From Leclercia adecarboxylata (lineage in GTDB: Bacteria > Pseudomonadota > Gammaproteobacteria > Enterobacterales > Enterobacteriaceae), in NCBI RefSeq assembly GCF_006874705.1, contig NZ_CP035382.1:806001-870000 (forward strand): a stretch of 64,000 nt of DNA, in the 5' to 3' direction. Under the pieces are notes generated by a model. That model was given only the letters and a program-made list of their open reading frames with translations. It was not told the origin of the DNA and did not search any database. Below are positions 61,637-64,000 of the stretch, piece by piece. Each line of letters starts with the position of its first letter. Positions within the stretch are counted from its first letter, which is position 1. The position numbers and the translations under genes were made by a program.

Positions 61637-61996
61637 ATGGTCACCACTCTCATCACCGTCGCCGTTATCGCCTGGCTGTGCCAGCTGGCGCTCGGCGGCT
61701 GGCAAATCCACCGCTTTAACCGCGCCTTCGACGCCCTCTGCCAGAAAGGCCGCGTGGGCGTGGGCCGCTCCGGCGGGCGCTTTAAACCGCGGGTGATTGT
61801 CGCCATTGCGCTGGACGATAATCACCGGGTCTGTGATTCATTGATGATGCGTGGGCTGACGGTCTTTGCCCGACCGGTGAAAATTGCAGCGATTAACGGC
61901 ACGCTGCTGCAGGAATTAGAGCCTGATGTGATCTTTCCCAATGATTCACTCTGTCAGGATGCACTATCATTAGCGCTTAAATTGAAACATGGATAA
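61637..61996 (+). CDS. gutM: Glucitol operon activator GutM
   Basis: A 119-residue protein matching E. coli GutM/SrlM, with one N-terminal hydrophobic segment (~3-20) and the motif GRSGGRFKPRVIVAIALD. It activates the srl operon. The mode of action is not well defined. Confidence 0.94.
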   Translation: MVTTLITVAVIAWLCQLALGGWQIHRFNRAFDALCQKGRVGVGRSGGRFKPRVIVAIALDDNHRVCDSLMMRGLTVFARPVKIAAINGTLLQELEPDVIFPNDSLCQDALSLALKLKHG

Positions 61997-62059
61997 TTTC
62001 GTTCTGAACGCTATAAGCTTGCGAAATTATCATTTCGCAACCTGAGGAACTCAACGCCT

Positions 62060-62833
62060 ATGAAACCCCGTCAGCGGCAGGCGGCCATTCTTGACCATCT
62101 GCAAAAGCAGGGAAAGTGTTCGGTTGAGGATCTGGCCCACTACTTTGACACCACCGGCACCACGATCCGCAAAGATCTGGTGATCCTGGAGAATTCCGGG
62201 GCGGTGATCCGCACCTATGGCGGCGTGGTGCTGAATAAGGACGAGGCCGATCCGCCTATCGATCATAAAACCCTGATCAACACCCACCAGAAGGCGTTAA
62301 TCGCTGACGCGGCGGTAAAGTATATCCATGACGGTGACTCCATTATCCTCGATGCGGGCAGTACGGTGCTGCAGATGGTGCCGATGCTGAACCGCTTTAA
62401 TAACATCACGGTAATGACCAACAGCCTGCATATCGTCAACGCCCTGTCCGAATTCGACAACGAACAAACCATCCTGATGCCCGGCGGGACCTTCCGTAAA
62501 AAATCCGCCTCCTTTCACGGCCAGCTGGCGGAAAACGCCTTCGACCATTTCAGCTTTGACAGGCTGTTTATGGGCACCGACGGTATCGACCTCAACGCGG
62601 GTGTCACCACCTTCAACGAGGTGTTCAGCGTCAGCAAAGCGATGTGCAACGCCGCCCGGGAAGTGATCCTGATGGCCGACTCGTCGAAGTTTGGCCGTAA
62701 AAGCCCGAATATTGTCTGTAGCCTTGAGAGCGTCGATAAGCTGATCACCGACGCGGGTATCGATCCGGCGTTCAAAAAAGCGCTGGAAGAGAAAGGAATC
62801 GAAGTGATTGTAACCGGAGAGAGAGATGAGTGA
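62060..62833 (+). CDS. srlR: DeoR-family repressor SrlR
   Basis: A 257-residue repressor. The N-terminal helix-turn-helix reads [21 protein letters not shown] and the sugar-phosphate-binding domain contains [15 protein letters not shown]. It represses the srl operon without sorbitol. It overlaps gutQ by 8 nt. Confidence 0.97.
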   Translation: MKPRQRQAAILDHLQKQGKCSVEDLAHYFDTTGTTIRKDLVILENSGAVIRTYGGVVLNKDEADPPIDHKTLINTHQKALIADAAVKYIHDGDSIILDAGSTVLQMVPMLNRFNNITVMTNSLHIVNALSEFDNEQTILMPGGTFRKKSASFHGQLAENAFDHFSFDRLFMGTDGIDLNAGVTTFNEVFSVSKAMCNAAREVILMADSSKFGRKSPNIVCSLESVDKLITDAGIDPAFKKALEEKGIEVIVTGERDE

Positions 62834-63791
62834 TTTTCTGTTAAACGCGGGTCGTCAAACCCTGATGCTGGAACTGCAGGAGGCCAGCCGCCTGCCGGAA
62901 CGTCTGGGTGAGGATTTCGTTCGTGCGGCAAACACCATTATTCAGTGCGAAGGTAAAGTGATCGTCGCGGGCATCGGCAAGTCCGGGCATATCGGCAAGA
63001 AGATTGCCGCGACCCTGGCCAGCACCGGCACCCCGGCCTTTTTCGTCCATCCAGCCGAGGCCCTGCACGGCGACCTGGGGATGATAGAAAGCCGCGACGT
63101 GCTGCTGTTTATCTCCTACTCCGGCTCGGCGAAAGAGCTGGATCTGATCCTGCCCCGCCTGCAGGAAAAATCGGTAGCACTGCTGGCGATGACCGGAAAA
63201 TCCCGCTCGCCGCTGGCGCTGGCCGCCACAGCCACGCTGGATATTTCGGTGGAGCGCGAAGCCTGCCCGATGCATCTGGCCCCGACCTCCAGCACCGTCA
63301 ACACCCTGATGATGGGCGATGCGCTGGCGATGGCGGTAATGCAGGCCCGCGGCTTTAACGAAGAAGATTTTGCCCGCTCCCATCCGGCAGGTGCGTTGGG
63401 CGCGCGTCTGCTGAATAAAGTGCATCACCTGATGCGCACTAATGAGGCGATCCCGCAGGTGAAGCTGAATACCAGCGTGATGGATGCGATGCTGGAGCTG
63501 AGCCGTACCGGGCTCGGCCTGGTGGCGGTTTGCGATGACGACAACCAGGTGAAAGGCGTCTTCACCGACGGCGACCTGCGTCGCTGGCTGGTGGGCGGCG
63601 GCAAACTGGACGTTAACGTCAGCAGCGCCATGACCACTGGCGGCCTGACGCTGAATGCTGAAAGCCGCGCCATAGAAGCCAAAGAGCTGCTGATGAAGCG
63701 CAAAATCACCGCCGCCCCGGTGGTGGATGAAGCGGGCCGCCTGTGCGGCGCCATCAACCTGCAGGATTTCTACCAGGCAGGCATCCTCTAA
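62826..63791 (+). CDS. gutQ: Arabinose-5-phosphate isomerase GutQ
   Basis: A 321-residue enzyme: an SIS domain ([20 protein letters not shown], ~45-190) and two CBS motifs (~205-321). It interconverts ribulose 5-phosphate and arabinose 5-phosphate, a paralogue of KdsD in the Kdo pathway. It overlaps norR by 4 nt at the 3' ends (convergent). Confidence 0.97.
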   Translation: MSDFLLNAGRQTLMLELQEASRLPERLGEDFVRAANTIIQCEGKVIVAGIGKSGHIGKKIAATLASTGTPAFFVHPAEALHGDLGMIESRDVLLFISYSGSAKELDLILPRLQEKSVALLAMTGKSRSPLALAATATLDISVEREACPMHLAPTSSTVNTLMMGDALAMAVMQARGFNEEDFARSHPAGALGARLLNKVHHLMRTNEAIPQVKLNTSVMDAMLELSRTGLGLVAVCDDDNQVKGVFTDGDLRRWLVGGGKLDVNVSSAMTTGGLTLNAESRAIEAKELLMKRKITAAPVVDEAGRLCGAINLQDFYQAGIL

Positions 63792-64000
63792 CCCTTCAGA
63801 CCCAGACGTTTCGCCAGCCGGTGCAGGTTGGCGACGTCGGTCTCCAGCGCCCTCGCGCTCGCCGCCCAGCTGCGGCTGTTCTGCTCCAGTGCCCGGCTAA
63901 TCATCTGGCGCTGGAACGCTTCCGTCGCCTCACGCAGATTCTGATTCACCACCAACGGGGTTTCCGGCGTCACCGCAGGGGCGCTTTCATCATGCAGGGC
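63788..64000 (-). CDS. norR: NO-responsive activator NorR (C-terminal part only)
   Basis: The last ~70 codons of a minus-strand gene enter from the right edge. They end with the Fis-type helix-turn-helix [29 protein letters not shown], as in NorR, which lies next to gutQ in E. coli. The GAF and AAA+ domains are outside the window. Confidence 0.93.
   Translation of the reverse strand, partial: ALHDESAPAVTPETPLVVNQNLREATEAFQRQMISRALEQNSRSWAASARALETDVANLHRLAKRLGLKG

Overview
The window is a chromosomal segment of an enteric bacterium (Enterobacteriaceae). The order yqaE, stpA, alaE, ygaC, ygaM, nrdHIEF, proVWX, ygaY, emrRAB, luxS, micA, gshA, yqaA, yqaB, tRNA-Arg cluster, tRNA-Ser, csrA, alaS, recX, recA, pncC, mltB, srlAEBD, gutM, srlR, gutQ, norR follows the E. 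coli K-12 map near 60 min. Most genes are GC-rich and close in length to their E. coli counterparts. The pattern suggests an Enterobacter/Lelliottia/Leclercia-like relative rather than E. coli itself; the genus call is inference.

Layout. 1-6.8 kb: end of yqaE, a small DUF2158 gene, stpA, alaE, ygaC, ygaM and the class Ib ribonucleotide reductase operon nrdHIEF. 6.9-9.4 kb: accessory genes (aldo/keto reductase, alpha/beta hydrolase, cold-shock protein with a cspA-type leader). 9.8-35.5 kb: a complete formate hydrogenlyase (FHL) locus, which in E. coli lies elsewhere, inserted between nrdF and proV. Its left arm (all minus strand) is hydN, a cysteine-type fdhF paralogue, hypF, a NiCoT nickel transporter, and then the true selenocysteine fdhF with its own sigma-54 promoter. 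Its right arm is hycABCDEFGHI (minus) divergent from hypABCDE-fhlA (plus). Sigma-54 (-24/-12) promoters and FhlA-like inverted repeats can be read upstream of fdhF, hydN, hycA and hypA, with further FhlA-like sites between hycA and hycB.

Between the two FHL arms (18.3-21.7 kb) is an AT-rich accessory patch: an unrecognised 152-aa gene, an unrecognised coiled-coil gene, a lipoprotein that is essentially a free-standing TolA C-terminal domain, and a 156-bp tandem REP/BIME array.

35.8-44.1 kb: osmoprotectant transporter proVWX, an intact ygaY (a pseudogene in K-12), and the multidrug efflux set emrR-emrA-emrB; ygaZH is missing. 44.2-47.3 kb: a two-gene insert between emrB and luxS, a small lipoprotein translationally coupled to a 901-aa exported coiled-coil protein with long internal repeats and a degenerate Mip/FkpA-type C-terminus. 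47.5-64 kb: luxS, sRNA MicA, gshA, yqaAB, four tRNA-Arg(ACG) genes plus a truncated fifth, tRNA-Ser(GCU), csrA, alaS, recX, recA with a LexA box, pncC, mltB, the sorbitol (glucitol) PTS operon and the end of norR.

Together the FHL genes form a nearly self-contained module: formate oxidation (FdhF), electron transfer (HydN, HycB/F/G), membrane hydrogenase 3 (HycC/D/E), Ni import, [NiFe] cofactor assembly (HypA-F), protease maturation (HycI), chaperone (HycH), activator (FhlA) and anti-activator (HycA).
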